From assembly GCA_013339895.1 (NCBI GenBank), contig JABACO010000019.1, positions 4,753,182-4,817,181 of the forward strand: a stretch of DNA of 64,000 nt. The letters are read 5' to 3'. Made by a program: the position numbers and the translations under genes. Source of the DNA: Ephydatia muelleri (lineage: Eukaryota > Porifera > Demospongiae > Spongillida > Spongillidae). A model generated the notes under the pieces. The model was not told where the DNA came from and made no database searches. It saw only the letters and a program-made list of their open reading frames with translations. Shown here piece by piece: positions 13,940 through 26,062 of this stretch. Positions within the stretch are counted from its first letter, which is position 1. Every line of letters begins with the position of its first letter.

Positions 13940-14560
13940 TATTGGAGATCATCCTGGGGTTGCGGTTGGCATTGACGAGAGCAAGTTCGGCCGCAACTGT
14001 GGATATATAGCCTCGTACCCAGACCCAGTTTGTTTTGGTGTTTGAAGGCATTTTTTAGTACGTCTGTAAGTACATTAGGTCTGAGCACGAGACGAGATTA
14101 ATGGCGTTACGTAACCACAGGCACTCTCTACATTTGTAGATCCTGCGGCAGGCAGCAGGAGGTTGAAGCAATGCAGAGTTCGTGCAATAAAATGCTTCGG
14201 GAAGAGCGGGGAACCATGTCTGACAACCACGCTACTTGACACCTGCCTACAAGAGTGGATGTGAAGGCGTCAGTTTGGTGGCCCGATGGCATTCGCGGAA
14301 CATTCTGAAGCACATTATCCTGTGTAATGTATTTCGATGACTGACTATTTAATCTCAGAATAGAGGCAGCACGGCCTTCAGTTTTAACTCTTTGCTCAGC
14401 GAGGCTACAATGCCATATGATTTATAATTATCCATTGCCTGACTGAAAAGAGGCTACATCAGTAGCTTGAATTTATTAGACCCTCATAACAACATAGGTT
14501 ACATTGATGCTGAAAATAATAATAATATAGAATTCCCATTGAGTGGCACTACCACAGTGA
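13940..14560 (+). pseudogene. ISXO2/IS1595-like transposase relic
   Basis: A short stretch near 13960-14010 reads GVAVGIDESKFGRNCGYIA, matching the first-Asp motif (IDESKFG) of ISXO2-like DDE transposases. Downstream, broken frames keep weak similarity to the middle of that domain, with stops in every frame. It sits directly behind the hAT relic on the same strand. Only the IDESKFG motif is convincing. Confidence 0.5.
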
Positions 14561-15092
14561 CTAAGAGAAGGCAGTTCCGTAAAGTAAAAGTAGGAACGAA
14601 TGGCAAACCAATGATCAGGTCACGTCGTGGTTGAGGTGTTAAGTGTGCTGATTTGGAATCGACTTTTTATTTTAAGTACAAGTTCCAAATGTATTACTTC
14701 ATGCTAGTGGCTTAGTGGTTATGATGAGAGCTTTACAAGCTCAAGGTGTATTGGGTTCACGCTGGGACTCAGCGGTGTATCTAGGCAATGTGCTGTACAC
14801 GGTGGTTATGATCCTCCATCCCTTTGATTCATGTGGTGCAAAGTATACAATAGAAAATGGCACATCAGAAGACAACCAACACGACAACACATATTGAAGG
14901 CAGGATTGACAAAAATGTTAGTAGAAAATGAATACAAAAGGCTAAAAATCTGAAAAATCTCTGGACGGTGTGCACTGGGTTAAGTGCAGTTGGAGGAGGC
15001 AGTATACAAGTATTTACATGTAGCCACAAAAAAAAAAAAAAACAGAAGGCAACATAAAATTTTAAGTGGAAAACGTTCTGATTGCGGCACCA

Positions 15093-15563
15093 CTACACAT
15101 AGGTCTCTTCCAAACAGAGGGTGGGGACACCAACTTCCTTTGACATTGTTGTCTCTGGGTTGACCATGCAAAAATTTGGATAGCCAGGAGGGAGGCAGGA
15201 AGGATGGTAGTACGGACCGGGTCTTGGATTACTGTGGTACTGTTCTAACAAGTAACTGGGGTGTGTTGCCTGCATGTACTCATGTCCCTGTGGGTGTGGC
15301 AGCTGATGCTGGAACTGAGGGAAGGGTTGGTTGTAAGGAGCAGGGAGGGGGTGTGGCTGATAATTCATCTCATCAGCGGGTTCCACAATGGCCTTTCTCT
15401 GGATGGACCTGTCATCATCCACCACAGTCCTCCTGGAGGACGAGAGACTATCACAGTGGAATAACCTTCTCTCTGAGGCTCTCTCACAATCCAGGATACC
15501 TTTTCTCCATGACAATCTCTCTTTATCCACGATGGTCCTTCTCTGGGAAGATCTGTCATCATT

Positions 15564-15601
<38 letters not shown>

Positions 15602-18600
15602 TGACAGCGCTCTGCCGTGAAAACCTATCATCATCCATGATGGCTCTTCTCTGGGAGGCTCTCCCATAATCCATGATGCCACTTCTCGGTGACAGTGTCT
15701 CCTCACCCATGATGGCTCTTTTATGTGAGCTCCTCTCCTCCCTCTCTTGCTGTACAGTTACCCTGTAATACTCGTACTTCTTCACAATCTGCTCCAGACC
15801 TTTCTTCAGCAGACGTTTAATCATTGTGTCCAGGCCGTTGAGATCATCTTGGGAGAACGCTTCCCACTGCAAGGAAGAGCAGATGCCATGCAGGATGGGA
15901 GCAGTAAGCAAAGGTGCCATGCAGGATGGGGGCAGTAAGCAAAGATGCCATGCAGGGAATGGACAGAGAAAGTGAACACACAACTGATGATATTGCCATG
16001 ACAGTACAAGAACACACCCCCATAATGCCTTTAACAAGTGGCATTATAAGTTATCTATAAGCGTCCCACAATCAAGGAGAATTGATGTAAAATAACTGCA
16101 ATTTTATTTGACTACGTTCTATGAACAAAATGAAGTGTGAACACATATCTCCCCCGACAATTTAGTATGTTAAGTTAACAGTTATTACTACAATTACTAA
16201 GTGTCTTGTTTGCTGAAGATTAATTCAAACCATTAAATCAAAAATGAGTAACCATCCAGATTCAAGTTATTAACACTGATATGGTAAAAACTCCTTTCAG
16301 AGACTTAGCAGAAACTGTAACCTGCTATAAATTGTTGGTTTGGGCACTTAATTATATAAGGTTTATTTGTTTATAATTGCTAATGATAATGTTTTTATTT
16401 GTACTACATGAATTAACAAATACCAATTGCAAGACTGGTTGTGGTGAATTTCAAGGAATTTCATTAATTGTGGGACACCCATGATGGTCGTACGGGACAT
16501 ACATTAAGGTGGACATAGCTGGCAGTTACCTGGGGTCGTTTATCCTCTTTAGTTCCAAAAGGTGCTTCTATATATTCTCGCAGCCAGGAAGGAATTTCTG
16601 TAGTGGATCAATCAGGGACCCACACATCACACAGGGACCAATATAGCAATTAGGAACCCACATATCACACAGGGACCAACACAGCAATCAGGGACCCACA
16701 CATCACACAGGGACCAACACAGCAATCAGGGACCCACACATCACACAGGGACCAACACAGTAATCAGGGACCCACACATCACACAGGGACCAACACAGCA
16801 ATCAGGGACCCACACATCACACAGGGAACAACACAGCAATCAGGGACCCACACATCACACAGGGACCAACACAGTAATCAGGGACCCACACATCACACAG
16901 GAGCTATATAAATTACAATTTATGCTCCCATTTGTAGTAACCATAAGGTCTGAGGAGTGATAGAAGAGGGTGTAGTAATTCTAGCACATAATCAAATCAT
17001 CTAGAGACCTCAGCTCCCCCCCTTGTTTAGGATACCTCATAATTTCTCTTCTCCTGAAGTGAACATAAAAAAACACAAAGCTTGAATATTATTGACAAAC
17101 TGCTCCTCTTACCCCTTCCACACTCCACCAGCACATGCAGTGGGCACAAAGACCAGGGCACATTACACAAACATTCTTGGGGAGTAGGGTCTTGTAGATC
17201 AGGATAGACCGAGAAGTGTGATACTTAGGGGACTGCTGACCTTTAATTTGGTATGGACTAGGTGGAACATAGGTCATGGTGGTGGAGATCTGTCTCTCAT
17301 GAGTGATGTCCACCAGGTCCCCGCCCCCAGACTCCTCCTCCTGATCCCTGAAAGACTTTGTCCGCCTTGGTAAGGAGGCCGTAGATGTCACATGATCTTG
17401 TCCCCTGGTCACAAGAGCAAAGAGGAAACATGATTGAAGGGTTTAAATGTATATGCAACACAACACAACACACACACAATACAACTGCGTGCTCATACAC
17501 ACACATCACACATCACACAACACATCACACAACACATCACACACACATCACACATCACACATCACACACACGTCACACACATCACACACACATCACACAT
17601 CACACACACATCACACACACATCACACACACATCACACACACAAATGCAAACAAAAGCATTAAAAATACTAACCACAATGGATGGAACAACACATTATTA
17701 TGAAAATAAAATCACTTCATGGTTTGCAAAGGGTCAGCTGACTACTCTTGCCTTGAGTAATGCATTAATAACAGCTGATGAACTGGACCAACAGAAGACC
17801 ACTTTTGTTTGCAGCAAACCTCAGCACACATCAAAGGTACACAGACAAGCAGGATGGATTGTGCTCTACCATCCTATAAGATAGGCTTACATCTTCACTG
17901 AATTTAGTGTACAGTCATGTTGGTGTATACATACATATTTGTTAGGCTATGTAGGGTGCTAGGACAAAGACAAAACAAGTGGCCCACGATACCATGGCTA
18001 TCTGAAGGCACCCTACCATGGCTATCTGAAGGCACCCTACCATGGCTACCTGAAGGCACCCTACCATGGCTATCTGAAGGCACCCTACCATGGCTATCTG
18101 AAGGCACCCTACCCATGGCATTGTACAAGTTGGGACAACAGGGAAATCCCCTCAATGTGGTAATTAACAAATTCACTATTGGGATGCTGTGTGCACTTGG
18201 AGCTAGAAGGTTCTGCACAAACCTGTGGGAATACGAGCGTAGTGGCATCTTTCGTGCCCCCTCTCGTGCCAGGTCCTCCTCATCCCCCCGTGGAGAGCGA
18301 TGATTGGCAGAAGGTGGGCGGCTGTAGTGAGGGTGCTGGTAGGGAGGCTGGTACTGGGCTGTCCGGTTGTTATGGCTGTGCGGAGAGAGGAAGTGATGAT
18401 CATGTTTGTGTGTGTGTGTGTGTGTGTGTTTGTGTACGTGTTTGTGCATGTGTGTTTGTGTGTATGTATGATATCATAAAATGTTACATGCATACGCACA
18501 CCAAAACAGATCGACACCACAGACTGACTGAAAGACAGACACATGCACACACATAACACATGCACACACATAACACACACACATACATGAACACACACAC

Positions 18601-18633
18601 ACACACACGCACATGCACACACATGTGTGCGCG

Positions 18634-18708
<75 letters not shown>

Positions 18709-19108
18709 GCGCACATACTTACTTAACAAAATAGGTACCATATAAGGTGGAATTGATCACCTCCCACCCAGGCGGCAGATCTGCGGGGGAGGAAGAGGCA
18801 AGCATGACTGCACACTACTTCGGGCAATTACCAGTCGTTAGTGTACCCTACGCATGACAAAAGGATCTCCCAATGCCAGCCAAATACTCTTTGCCCTGCT
18901 GCTGCCAAACCTCCTACTGCAGTGATGTGGTCACATCTCTGCGCCATCGCCTGGCACACTATACCAGCCATGCAGTAAACCACGCCCATCACCAACACAC
19001 TACATCCTCACTCAAGTACACCACAACCATTACTAATACAAGCACATCCTCTCCCCATCACTGGTACACACTCCCCTCATGCACAGTACATACATACACG
19101 CACGCACG

Positions 19109-19147
<39 letters not shown>

Positions 19148-20525
19148 ACACACACATACACACACACACACGCGCGCACACACTCACACACACACATGCA
19201 CACACACATACACACACACACGTACACACACACACACACGCACACACCTAAATCCTGGGAGTCGTGTTGGTCAGGTTGAAGCCTTCCTTGAGCACCCTGG
19301 AGGTTGAATCTGCAATGGAGAAGGAAGGAATGCATTTGCTACATATGTCCCATACCACCATAGCTGCTAGACATCACCACTGACAGGGCCAGCTGACTCA
19401 CAGACTGACAACAAAATATATTTATGTCTGCACCATTGAGTCCACTTGACAGACCACTCACACACTCCCCCCCCCCCCCCCCCTCCTTCCACATTACTGA
19501 TACAAGACTTACTCAGTGACACGGGTTGTCTTTCCTTGCTGTGGAGTGTGAAGAAGATCCGAGGAGGAAGCATGTGTGCTACCACTGCACGGTGGAACCA
19601 CATCTGTTGAAGACAACAACAGGGCAATGTTTAACATTCCACCATCTACCAGGTTAATAAAACACCTGTTATCACCCCAATGAGTGGCACTATTTGCATC
19701 TTTTTACTGAACAATCAACCCCATTTTGCACCATCAGCAAGATAGCACTTGTGGCACATGCAGCGTGTGTGAGAAAACACACATGCCCCCCCCCCCCCCC
19801 CACACACACACACACACACACACACATCCTTACCCAGCAACTCACATTATAACCTCACCTTTGCGCACACATATCATGTCATGCGTGTGATCTTTATATT
19901 ACATCGTGGACATCCCACTCATCCATAACCCTCTTCTCCCCCACTTCCTTTGAGAGAGATGAGCTCACTATTGACACGACAATACGGTGCAAATCCCACC
20001 TTTTCAGCAACCCTCTACTCCCCTGATCTGTCCCCTCCTCCTCCCCCTCAATTAACACACACAAATTGGTGTGGGCACTATAAAAAGGAGAATTTCAAAG
20101 GGGTGGAGGTGGTGGGCACTATTAAAAACTATTAAAAGGATAACTTCAAAGGGGTGGAGGTGGTGGGCACTATTAAAAGGAGAACTTCAAAGGGGTGGAG
20201 GTAGTGGGCACCATTAAAAGGAGAACTTCAAAAGGGTAGAGGTGGTGGGCACTATTAAAAACTATTAAAAGGAGAACTTCAAAGGGTTGGAGGTGGTGGG
20301 CACTATTAAAAGGAAGAGGGACCTTCTTGAGGTGAGTGGTAGCATTCTTCGCAGGGAGACTGGTCATAGTGTGGGAGTCTCTACAGTCACACAAGGAGTG
20401 TGGTATGGTATGTGTGTGCACTCATCTGCCCATTGCCAATAAACTTACACCCCCAGCAGAGATATACAACACACAAAAACCTATAAGTACACACACACAA
20501 CACACAAGCAATCATATAGATAGAT

Positions 20526-20585
<60 letters not shown>

Positions 20586-22061
20586 GTCCCACACACGTGA
20601 ACCCCCACAACATGCATTACAGTACAGCATACACACATAATACTACCCTTGCACACGGACATACCCACACAACACATCACACAACAACACGCGCACATTC
20701 ACACGTGCACATTCACACTGAGGGGTCTCTACAGTACTGCACCATTTCCTGCACACTCACACTAGCGCCATCCCATCCCCTCCAAGCAAAGTATCCTATT
20801 TCAATATAACAAGCCTTACCCCAGATCGTCTCACCAGACCCACCCCACCCCAAACCCCACCCTCATTCATCCAGTCTGGATCTTAGTTATATCACATAAC
20901 TTCCACCCACCCTTTTAGATACGACGCTAGCAATGTCTGTTTTTTTCTTTCTTGTGGCAGGGGATTGCCCTCTACTCATGCGCCCCAATTAATGCGCACC
21001 TTGTGGCATTTTGCCTTCGGAATCAGGGAGGGATGAACTGATTTCCTCCTGCCTCACAAAAGTGAAAGTCTGGCCCAGGGGGGTCGTGGGCAATGATCTA
21101 GCCGTCCTGGTGCTGGCAGGGTGCAGAGACTCCACAGCCCCCAACTCCCTGGTGCCGTGGGGCGGCTCCCCCTCCTCCTTGCCCTCCGGCGTCATGACAA
21201 CGGAGCTCTTCCGGGTGGGGGAGGCAGTCATAAGCACCTGGGCGACAGTGCTGTACTCCGGGTCGCTAGGCAACACGGACTGACTGGTCTTGCTGCCACA
21301 CTGGAACTCATCCATGATGCTGGTGACGATGTCCAAAGGGACAAGGGGTTGGGACCTGTGAGTGCGCATCCTCGACCTGTCCCTCTTCTCTGTTCCGTCG
21401 TTCCCCCCTGGGGCTGCATAGGAGTGGTAACGCAGGTCCACTTTGCTGTTCGCCGCACGGACCACGCTGGTGAGAGAGACGGTGGAGGTGGAGTGTGGGA
21501 GGGCTATGGAGATGGGACGCAGGTTGGAGAATTCCTGGGTCCCTGCAGGGTTTGGCTGCTGACCCGGGCTCGGGGTGGCGTCGGACGGAGAGTCGAACGA
21601 GTCGTAGGACACGATGGGCGTGGCTCCTCCGGTCACCCCCCAAGAGGATGCCACGCTCTCGTTGGTGTGACTCACCCTGCTCCGGCTCGAATCCCTGAGT
21701 GAGTCACAGCGACTGAGGTCTGACTGGTTGCTAGAACAATCAGAGGAGCCTCCGATGGACCTTGGACGTAGTGGTCTGTACACCCCACTTTGGACCTCGG
21801 CTGATTTCTCACTGCTGCCAAGGTTGGAATGGGAGCCCAGGAACTGATGGAATCGCGTTGTGATGTTCTTCTTGGGTGGTTTTGGCATCCTCACACTTTT
21901 CGACCTTGGCTTGTTGGGGGATTGTGGTGGGGTCAGTTTGGTTTTGCTGTTTGTGACAGGGAGGTTTGGGAAAGATGACCAGCATGCGTTCTTGTTGGAA
22001 CTGGCAGAGACAAACTCTGCACGGCGAAGGGCTGTTGGTTGCCTTACAACGGTGCTGGGAG

Positions 22062-22114
<53 letters not shown>

Positions 22115-22333
22115 GTGTGTGTGTATGTATGTATGTGCGTGTGTGTGCAATATGTACATTTGTGGCGTTATGATATTATGTGGGATATGTGTGTGTGCAT
22201 TTGTGTGTGCATTTGTGTGTGCGTGCAATGTGTCAAGTTATGTTGCGTTATGATATCATGTGTGTATGGTGCATCGTGTGTGTGCGTTTGCGTGTGTGTG
22301 GTGTGTGCGTGTTGTGTGTGTACGTGCGTGTGT

Positions 22334-22364
<31 letters not shown>

Positions 22365-22675
22365 CGTGCGTGTATGTGGAAATGCGTCTTTAAAATGAGA
22401 CTGTTTGAATACCTCGAAATCCAATACCCCCAGGCCAGCAGCCTCTATCTAGCTGCCATAACGACGTACACACCAGTGAAAACAAAAAACCCTCTTTCTA
22501 GCTAAACCCCTCGATTGAATGCCCCTTACTCTTCGCTGGACGTGTGAAACTCGTGACACACGAAGCTCCCCCGCGTTAACGTACTTGCCGCCGATGTTGA
22601 CGCGGTCTCCTTCTTGCGATACTTGCCGAAGAGGCCCGTGTCCACACTGTCTGCCTTGATTTTGTTTTTCGACAT
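15093..22675 (-). CDS. SAV1: Salvador homolog (Hippo pathway WW/SARAH scaffold)
   Basis: Nine exons with closing phases: 22675-22585, 22061-21000, 19603-19513, 19309-19248, 18780-18723, 18375-18223, 17404-17241, 16597-16530 and 15866-15093, giving 840 aa (human SAV1 is 383). The N-terminus ([10 protein letters not shown]) resembles the GKYVKKE of SAV1. Exon 2 encodes about 350 disordered Ser/Pro-rich residues. Exons 5-6 together make a WW domain ([19 protein letters not shown] plus [11 protein letters not shown]) in which the second Trp is Tyr, as in the second WW of SAV1. [13 protein letters not shown] precedes the SARAH helix ([26 protein letters not shown]). Salvador bridges MST/Hippo kinase to Warts/LATS through SARAH and WW contacts. 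I found no first WW domain. About 200 residues follow SARAH, with repeated [13 protein letters not shown] units and an Asp run. Confidence 0.87.
15558..15600. repeat. (ATC)n microsatellite coding for poly-Asp in Salvador tail
   Basis: A run of ATC/ATT trinucleotides that reads on the minus strand as about 12 Asp, Asn, Asp-Asp inside the last exon of the Salvador gene. Being a trinucleotide run, length changes keep frame. Confidence 0.85.
16609..16905. repeat. ~38-bp tandem repeat in Salvador intron
   Basis: About eight copies of a unit reading CAGGGACCCACACATCACAC followed by AGGGACCAACACAGCAAT. It lies just upstream of the EIPSWLREY exon (16597-16530), in the intron before it, and is non-coding. 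Confidence 0.85.
17455..17645. repeat. ACACATCACAC-type minisatellite
   Basis: Degenerate tandem array of short CACA/TCACA units within a Salvador intron. Translations of it are only His/Thr/Ser repeats and are not genes. Confidence 0.85.
17994..18116. repeat. 24-bp tandem repeat in Salvador intron
   Basis: Five near-identical copies of a unit reading TACCATGGCTATCTGAAGGC plus ACCC. It lies in the intron between the exons at 18375-18223 and 17404-17241. Its length is a multiple of three and it is open in one plus-strand frame, but nothing else supports coding. Confidence 0.85.
18405..19250. repeat. CA/TG microsatellite clusters in Salvador introns
   Basis: TG repeat at about 18405-18460, CA repeats at about 18535-18715 with a short CG alternation (about 18628-18641), and a CA repeat at about 19093-19245. 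All are intronic. Z-DNA-prone purine/pyrimidine alternation is expected, but no function is implied. Confidence 0.9.
20075..20315. repeat. ~41-bp tandem repeat in Salvador intron 2
   Basis: About five or six copies of a unit containing GAGAACTTCAAAGGGGTGGA then GGTGGTGGGCACTATTAAAA, with internal duplication of ACTATTAAAA in some copies. Intronic, non-coding. Confidence 0.85.
20525..20582. repeat. (CA)n microsatellite
   Basis: Uninterrupted CA run in Salvador intron 2. The nearby 20600-20990 stretch shows no exon that fits the gene's splice phases. Confidence 0.9.
22063..22375. repeat. TG-rich microsatellite next to the Salvador exon 2 acceptor
   Basis: A TG run (22067-22112 pure, then interrupted to 22375) ends only 2-3 bp from the splice acceptor of exon 2 (exon start 22061 on the minus strand). 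The acceptor's upstream tract is therefore CA repeat, read on the minus strand as CACACACAG. Confidence 0.85.
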
Positions 22676-22906
22676 ATCGACTGGTTTAGCATCGACAGAT
22701 ATGAGCCATTCTGCGACAACCTTAGCGCCGTCTTACAACAAAATGACCATTCTAATACTCGTGTTGTGGGGTTGTTACAATTCTAGGAATGTGCGTTCCC
22801 ACCGTAATTTACAATATAAGAATGCGATTAGCACTTGGCGGGTTTCAACAGTCACCATAGCAACACAAATAACGTGTGTTCGTACAACACACACTGAAGT
22901 ACTTGA
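22676..22906. promoter_or_regulatory. Divergent promoter region, Salvador / radial spoke head gene
   Basis: Only 231 bp separate the Salvador start codon (22675, minus) from the radial-spoke start codon (22907, plus). Both transcription starts and 5' UTRs must fit here or overlap. No TATA-like box was convincing. The shared promoter is inferred from spacing only. Confidence 0.6.
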
Positions 22907-23819
22907 ATGGCGGAATTGGAAGCTCAAATACATGCCGCAAAAGCCTTTTTGTTGCAGACCAGCTCAGATTCAAAAAGCAACCTGTAAGTGTTAGAGTCAA
23001 TTCAAAAAGGCTTCGATGCAAAACGGTGTTCTTTTCCAGCTACGACCATTTGAGCGAGTGTTTGTCGAGAATTTTGGATGAAAGACCGAAGAATGTACTT
23101 GGTAAGAAACGATATTATATGATTGTAACAACTTTTTAACATGATTCCCCAGATATCTTTGAACAGGTGTCAGAATCCGTTAAGAAAGACAGAATTCAGC
23201 CAAAATCAGATACACTCCAGGTTGGTTAGTTAGTGGATGCATCGAATTCCGTGCAGTGTCTACTTAGATGTTGCTGTGGACTTCACTGGTGCTCATCTGT
23301 TTCCTTTGGCAGGACCAAGACGGTCCATCTGAGCGAGTGAATGTCTGTAACAAGCAGAAAGTACTTTTTCAGGTATACAGCCATGTTAATGTGACATTTT
23401 ATAAATGAATCGACATTTGCAGAATGCTTGTATCTTTATTTAGACTATTTGGATTTTTGTTCCCTTAGAAATCAGACAAAGGGGATGAGGGGGATGAGGA
23501 GGAAGTGACCATCCCTTTCCCCAACCTGATGGACATTGCCAAGCAGTTTGAGCAAGGTGGTATTGGTCTCCGCAAGGAAGAGATGTACCGCATTTTCCTC
23601 GCTCTAAAGCAGCTGTCGCAAGGCCATGAACCAAAACTTGCCTCAGTCAAGTTTTGGGGTAAACATTTCTTATGTTGTACTGTCATCACAGTGTGAGCTG
23701 GAGGTATTGTATTCACATCAGGGAAGATGTTTGGTACGGAAGCTGATTACATAATAGCTGAAGCAGAGTTCCCAGAAGGAGAAGGCGAGGAGCCAGAAGA
23801 GGTCAGCCACATCAGACAC

Positions 23820-23884
<65 letters not shown>

Positions 23885-25849
23885 CTCACACACACACAAA
23901 CACACATACACACATCATTATATCTATGCAAAATACACCTACACATTGTATGTCACATATATGCATGCATGTACCTTTATTCTCTTCCCCCCCACCCCTT
24001 CCCTGGGGAACAGGAAGGCAATGCACCTGAGGGGGATGTGCCCAATCCCGATGATGCAGGGGAGCAGGGGTCAGAGGAGGAGAAGGACGAACCCCCAAAG
24101 AGCCAATGGAAGCCTCCCCCTGTCATACCGAAGGAGGAACCCAAAACAGGAGCCAACAAAAAAACATACTTTGTGTGCAACCAGCGTGAGTCGATTCACC
24201 AGGATCATCAAAGGGTGCAGTGAGTGTTATGCTCTTCTCTCATTGGACTCCTAATGCTTGCAGCTGGTGATCCTTGGGTGAAGCTTCCACACGTCACTCC
24301 TGCACAGATATGTCACGCTCGACAGATAAGAAAGTTCTGCACAGGAAAGCTCGATGCACCTGTAATGGATTCAAGTTGGCCTTGCAACCACTTGATCACA
24401 TCATGCCCCTTTTCTCACTCTCTCTCTCTCTCCCTCCCTTCCTCCTAACAGGTGGTGTCATATCCTCCCTTTCCTGGGAAGGAGGAAAACTATCTTCGTG
24501 CGCAGATTGCCCGGATCACAGCCACCACTCACATCAGCCCCACCGGTTACTTTCAGTTTGAGGAAGCTGAAGAAGAAGATGGGGAAGGTGGAGGTATGGT
24601 GGGAGTGGAGAGGAGAGGAGGGGGGAAATGTTTAGGGGAAAAATAGCCGTCCACAATTCCATGATTTTTATCATTCACATCACAGCCCCTGGTGTGATAG
24701 AAGTGAATCCTGAATTTGAAATCACCAAGATTACAGATCTTCTAGAGCTCAGCAACTGGGCCCACCACACCACTTACATCCTTCCTCAGGTCCGTGCCCT
24801 TAACCACACCGTCCAATCACTTCCTTCCCCACACCACACTCCACCCCTTCCCCTTTCAGGGACGTACAACATGGTATAACCCAGTGCAAAAGGCAGAGGA
24901 TGAGTTTGAAGATGGAGAGGAAGGAGACGATGAGAAGGAGCAACCAGAAGAACTGGAACCTGAGACAGGACCCCAGTTACTCACCTCTGTGGCAGAGGAT
25001 GCCAGTAAGGCCTAGTTTCTAGCTTGATTTTCTGAAGAACACACCACACACGCACACATACACCACACACACCACACACCCTTGTAAACTTCTCCACTCC
25101 ATTCTCTTCTCACTCGGAATGGGTACACACCCAGAGGTTGACAACTTGCCTCCATGGTCCACACGACTTACGTCGGCCATTGTGCCCCAGTATGCACTGG
25201 CTGCCATCAGCTCCAACCTGTGGCCAGGTGCCCACGCCATTGCATATGGAAAGTCAGTTTGTCCTGCACACACAACACACACATGCACACACACACACAT
25301 GCACACACTTGCTAATGTGGGCATGCTATGTTGAAATCTGCACAGGAAGTTCGAGAATCTCTACATAGGGTGGGGTCTGAAGTACAGCTCCACCCCCTTC
25401 AACCCTTCACTACCACCTCCCATCCAAGAGGAGTTCCCCACAGGTTAGTTCCGACCAACTGGATTGGATTGTGGGTTGGTTAATGGTTACAAATGGGCCT
25501 TGTGGCAGAAAGTGAGTGAAAATGGGAGAATTATATTTGGCAATTGGATGGAGGGACTAATGGCTTATCAACAGGTGAAAGTCTAGTGACTGAACTGTCT
25601 TGTGTAACACCCTTATGTGATAAGCTTGGGTTAGTGCTTGGCTCCACTGCAGTTTGCATCACTAGGGGAGGGGGCTCATTGGTTTCCTTCTCCTCCCCCT
25701 CCCTCCTCCTACCCCTCCCAACAATAGGGGCAGACATCACCGAGGCAACGGACCCAACAGTGGAACAAGAGGCAGCGGTCAAGGCAGCCCAGGAGGAGGC
25801 TGAAGCCACACAAGCTGAGGAGGAGGAGCCAGAGGAGGAAGAGGACTAG
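22907..25849 (+). CDS. RSPH4A: Radial spoke head protein 4/6 homolog
   Basis: Fourteen exons with closing phases: 22907-22983, 23040-23101, 23153-23220, 23313-23372, 23469-23658, 23722-23801, 24014-24185, 24264-24361, 24452-24593, 24686-24789, 24860-25004, 25135-25252, 25346-25443 and 25728-25849. They encode 511 aa, similar to Chlamydomonas RSP4/RSP6 (about 460). Family blocks are continuous: [110 protein letters not shown] and [19 protein letters not shown] Glu-rich tail ends the protein. RSP4/6 form the head of axonemal radial spokes that signal to dynein arms in motile cilia. RSPH4A and RSPH6A split within vertebrates, so the symbol stands for the pair. Exon 12's acceptor is the least certain boundary. 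Confidence 0.93.
23818..23885. repeat. (CA)n microsatellite in radial spoke intron 6
   Basis: Pure CA run lying between exons ending 23801 and starting 24014. Confidence 0.9.
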
Positions 25850-26062
25850 GAGGGCATGGCAATCTCTTTATGCACACAGTAAAAATACATGTACCCGTAT
25901 ATCCACAACTCATTAATGTTCTTGCTGATAGCATGATCATGTAGTGTGTACACAAAATACATGAAAAGAAAGAAGAAAAAAAAAGAAAAAAAAAAAAAAA
26001 AAAAATCGAAATTTGAAAAGAAAAAGAAGTGACTTAGCAGATGAGAGTGAAGAGAAGGGCAG
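25850..26062. other. Tail-to-tail spacer with A-rich tract
   Basis: 213 bp between two convergent stop codons. It contains AGTAAAAATAC shortly after the radial spoke stop and an A-rich run (25970-26005). Both 3' UTRs and poly(A) sites must lie in or near this spacer. Confidence 0.6.

Noticed and set aside
20323-20378. Possible small Salvador exon ([19 protein letters not shown])
   Set aside because: It has splice-like ends, but its phase does not fit the next exon, while exon 2 joins the exon at 19603 directly in phase.
21121-21702. 193-codon plus-strand ORF opposite Salvador exon 2
   Set aside because: Antisense shadow of a GC-rich coding exon; it has no domain and no neighbouring plus-strand exons.
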